From NCBI GenBank assembly GCA_003235605.1, contig QJVU01000633.1, positions 1 to 7,774 of the forward strand: 7,774 bases of DNA, given 5' to 3'. Made by a program: the position numbers and the translations under genes. This document shows, piece by piece, positions 6,096 through 7,774 of this stretch (the stretch's first letter is position 1; the number at the start of each line of letters is the position of its first letter). The DNA comes from Planctomycetota bacterium (lineage in GTDB: Bacteria; Planctomycetota; UBA1135; UBA2386). The notes below the pieces were generated by a model. That model saw nothing but the letters and a program-made list of their open reading frames with translations. It made no database searches and was not told the DNA's origin.

Positions 6096-6620
6096 TCACA
6101 AATCGTAGAACTTCAGGTCGATGCCGAGCATCTGTTTGGTGAGGGCATAGATCTGGCCTGCATGGCCCGAGAAATGCTCCATCACGTGCAGGACAGCGCC
6201 GAGAAGAGATTCCTCGTAGCGTCCGCCCTGAAATGTGTGCACCTCCAGAAGGTTGTTGGGCCCGAGCTCCTCAACGATGCTCACCGCCTCCTGCACGGTG
6301 TCCTGAAGGCGCTGGACCAGCTCTTCGCCGGTTGCCTGGATCGCTTCCTTCGTGTTCCGGAACTCGGCATTCCGATCCCGCAGGTCTGCTTCGTCCGCGA
6401 TGCCGACCTGGATCCATTGCCGCACGTTGCCGTTCAGGTGCAGCAGGAGGTTCGCCACCGAGTTGTTGTGAGGACTTGGCTTCTGCCAGAGCTGCTGTGC
6501 GTTGAGCAGCGACACACAGCGGCGAATGCGAGGGACATACTCGTCCAGCATCCTACGACGGAACTCGACGGCCACCCCTCGTGCCAGTCGCTCTGCCTGA
6601 TCTCCTCCTGACTGAGCCAT
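6096..6620 (-). CDS. DinB-superfamily protein, DUF1572 type
   Basis: The 174-residue protein is predicted to be a cytosolic four-helix bundle of the DinB superfamily, most like the DUF1572 branch. The expected metal-binding His triad is visible: His61 in LLLHLNGNVRQW, then His149 and His153 in EHFSGHAGQI. PSPHNNSVANLLLHL and the closing AGQIYALTKQMLGIDLKFYDL fit the branch well. Some DinB-superfamily members are metal-dependent thiol transferases using bacillithiol or mycothiol, but for DUF1572 I know of no established reaction, so function is open. ATG at 6620 lies 8 bp after the DUF2304 stop. That start has no good upstream Shine-Dalgarno; a GGAGGAG occurs just inside the gene (6603-6609), but no suitable start codon follows it at normal spacing. 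The 26-bp gap to the ALDH7 gene suggests co-transcription. Confidence 0.85.
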   Translation of the reverse strand: MAQSGGDQAERLARGVAVEFRRRMLDEYVPRIRRCVSLLNAQQLWQKPSPHNNSVANLLLHLNGNVRQWIQVGIADEADLRDRNAEFRNTKEAIQATGEELVQRLQDTVQEAVSIVEELGPNNLLEVHTFQGGRYEESLLGAVLHVMEHFSGHAGQIYALTKQMLGIDLKFYDL

Positions 6621-6628
6621 CGCCAGAG

Positions 6629-7117
6629 CTAGTCCGAAGGGTGACGCTCCGTCGGCGCCACCATCTCTCGGTCTCGGGTCTGGGGAGCGCCCTCGTCGAC
6701 CGTGTCGTCAGCGATCTGGTCTCGAAGGTCGTCGAGTTCCCTCCTGAGCAGCGACACTTCCTGACCAAGCGCCTTGTTGCGAGAGGTCAGCCTCGTCAGG
6801 TGCACTGAGAACTGCAGCGCGAGCAGCATCAGGAAGAGGATCGCCCCGAAGAACAGAGTAGAGGCCTGTGTCTGTGCGCCCAATGCGGCCCTGATCCCGT
6901 CAAGCACGTTCGTCCACAGCGCCAGGATGGTGAGCAGCATGGCAGTGCCGATCCACAGGAACGCGTATTCCTCGCGAAGCTTGCGTTTGCGCACGAGCTC
7001 GATGACCACCAGCAGCATTGCCGTCGCCACGATGATGGCGATCAGCATCTGATCGGGATTGAGCAGACCTGGGGGTTGTGGCTTGTCTGCTTGCAGGATC
7101 AGGCTTGACGCGAGCAC
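6629..7117 (-). CDS. DUF2304 domain-containing membrane protein
   Basis: This 162-residue protein has three hydrophobic helices (about residues 24-42, 52-71 and 86-105). ELVRKRKLREEYAFLWIG lies between the first two and is typical of DUF2304. A charged heptad-like stretch (about 106-136) is probably a coiled coil, followed by a polar tail. DUF2304 proteins are commonly found beside family-2 glycosyltransferases of the polyprenyl-phosphate sugar type, as here, and are presumed membrane accessories; no reaction is established. The GTG at 7117 gives the longest product, 18 bp after the glycosyltransferase stop, but lacks a Shine-Dalgarno. An ATG at 7048 starts right at the first helix and is equally plausible. 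The gene ends with TAG, showing that TAG is used as a normal stop in this DNA. Confidence 0.85.
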   Translation of the reverse strand: MLASSLILQADKPQPPGLLNPDQMLIAIIVATAMLLVVIELVRKRKLREEYAFLWIGTAMLLTILALWTNVLDGIRAALGAQTQASTLFFGAILFLMLLALQFSVHLTRLTSRNKALGQEVSLLRRELDDLRDQIADDTVDEGAPQTRDREMVAPTERHPSD

Positions 7118-7135
7118 TTGAGGTTTCGGGGGTCT

Positions 7136-7774
7136 TCAGCCTGCCCGTGTGGAGATCTGTCGCGAAGGACGAATTGACGACACGCGGCGGACTGACAACA
7201 GCGCCAGGCTCAGGGACATCTTGTAGGCGTAGTACGCCACCATGCTGCCTCGGTGCATGCTCACCCCGCCCTGCCGCGGGTGCATCTTGACAGGCACCTC
7301 GGTCAGCTTCAACCCTGCCTTGGAGAGCGTGATCAATACGTCGGCATCGGGAAAGTCCTCGGGAAAGCCCTCCTGCACCACTTCACTCAGAGCACGCCGC
7401 GAGAGAGCCTGGAAACCGGAGGTCGGGTCGGTGATGCGAATGCCGGTCCACTTGGTCACGATCCATGCGAAGAGCCTACTGCCCAGGCGGCGGGCCAGCG
7501 TGACCGGGGGAGGATCACCGTTGAGGAACCTGGAGCCCACCACGAGATCGACGTCATCGGAGAGACTGTCGAGCAGAGTCCGCACGGACTACGGATCATG
7601 TTGGCCGTCACCATCCATCTGCACGACCCTGTCGTAGTTTCGCTTGTGGGCGTAGATGTAGCCTGTATGCAGCGCAGCGCCGTAGCCTAGGTTGAAGGGG
7701 TGAAGTAGCACACGGGCACCGAACCGTTCGGCCTCGGCTGCAGTGCTGTCCTCGCTGCCGTCATCGACCACCAA
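7136..7774 (-). pseudogene. family-2 glycosyltransferase, 5'-truncated by window edge and interrupted by in-frame TAG
   Basis: Two open stretches, 7774-7592 and 7588-7136, lie in the same frame and are separated only by the TAG at 7591-7589. Together they read as one GT2 (GT-A fold, polyprenyl-phosphate mannose/glucose synthase-like) enzyme. VVDDGSEDST is the nucleotide-sugar start, followed by FNLGYGAALHTG, the DxD-type QMDGDGQHDP, then LVVGSRFLNGD, TDPTSGFQALSRRAL and EVPVKMHPRQGGVSMHRG. The stop falls directly after GQHDP, where relatives carry an ordinary, often charged, residue. A one-base change from AAG, GAG or CAG would create it. No Shine-Dalgarno precedes the GTG at 7585, so independent translation of the downstream part is unlikely. 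Without readthrough the product would lose the second half of the catalytic domain. It is either a recent nonsense mutation or a sequencing/assembly error. The first residues lie beyond the right edge. Confidence 0.85.

Noticed and set aside
7589..7591. TAG as a pyrrolysine or reassigned codon
   Set aside because: TAG ends at least two other genes here (DUF2304 and the ThrB-like gene), and glycosyltransferases are not a pyrrolysine family. A point mutation or read error is simpler, though readthrough cannot be excluded from sequence alone.
7253..7690. A 145-residue plus-strand open frame
   Set aside because: It is antisense to the glycosyltransferase, whose conserved motifs are all on the minus strand.

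Overview
The window is GC-rich bacterial chromosomal DNA, densely coded, with no rRNA, tRNA, CRISPR array, transposase or phage gene that I can see. The best lineage guess is Planctomycetota. The reasons are a Gly/Ser-rich lipoprotein with Ig-like repeats and a HExxH protease-like end, a DUF1572-type DinB protein, several GTG starts, and weak or absent Shine-Dalgarno sites before several genes. This guess rests on recalled family resemblance and was not tested by a search.

Layout, left to right. (1) Positions 1-721, minus strand: two PqiA-type genes overlapping by ATGA; the second runs off the left edge. (2) Positions 764-2584, plus strand: a large predicted secreted lipoprotein with a zincin-like motif, divergent from the PqiA pair. 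(3) Positions 2611-3573, minus strand: a homoserine-kinase-like GHMP kinase. (4) Positions 3732-4454, plus strand: a HisA-like TIM barrel, divergent from the kinase across 158 bp that contain two short dyads. (5) Positions 4454-4520: a perfect 28-bp inverted repeat filling the gap between convergent genes. (6) Positions 4525-7774, minus strand: an apparent operon transcribed from the right edge. Its order is family-2 glycosyltransferase (interrupted by an in-frame TAG), DUF2304 membrane protein, DinB/DUF1572 protein, and an ALDH7 (antiquitin/alpha-aminoadipate semialdehyde dehydrogenase) enzyme.

How the genes may work together. The PqiA pair belongs to the envelope lipid-transport families. 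GT2 plus DUF2304 is a familiar pairing for polyprenyl-phosphate or surface-glycan chemistry. The ALDH7 enzyme looks fully competent and is the most confidently named gene; its expected job is oxidising the lysine-derived semialdehyde.

The most unusual part is the middle. The ThrB-like and HisA-like proteins stand head to head. Each keeps its fold-level family signature but has lost residues that define the substrate site: the EGHPDN-type motif and the Asn/Asp of the first motif in the kinase, and both phosphate-binding Gly-Gly loops in the barrel. They may be repurposed paralogues rather than threonine and histidine biosynthesis enzymes.
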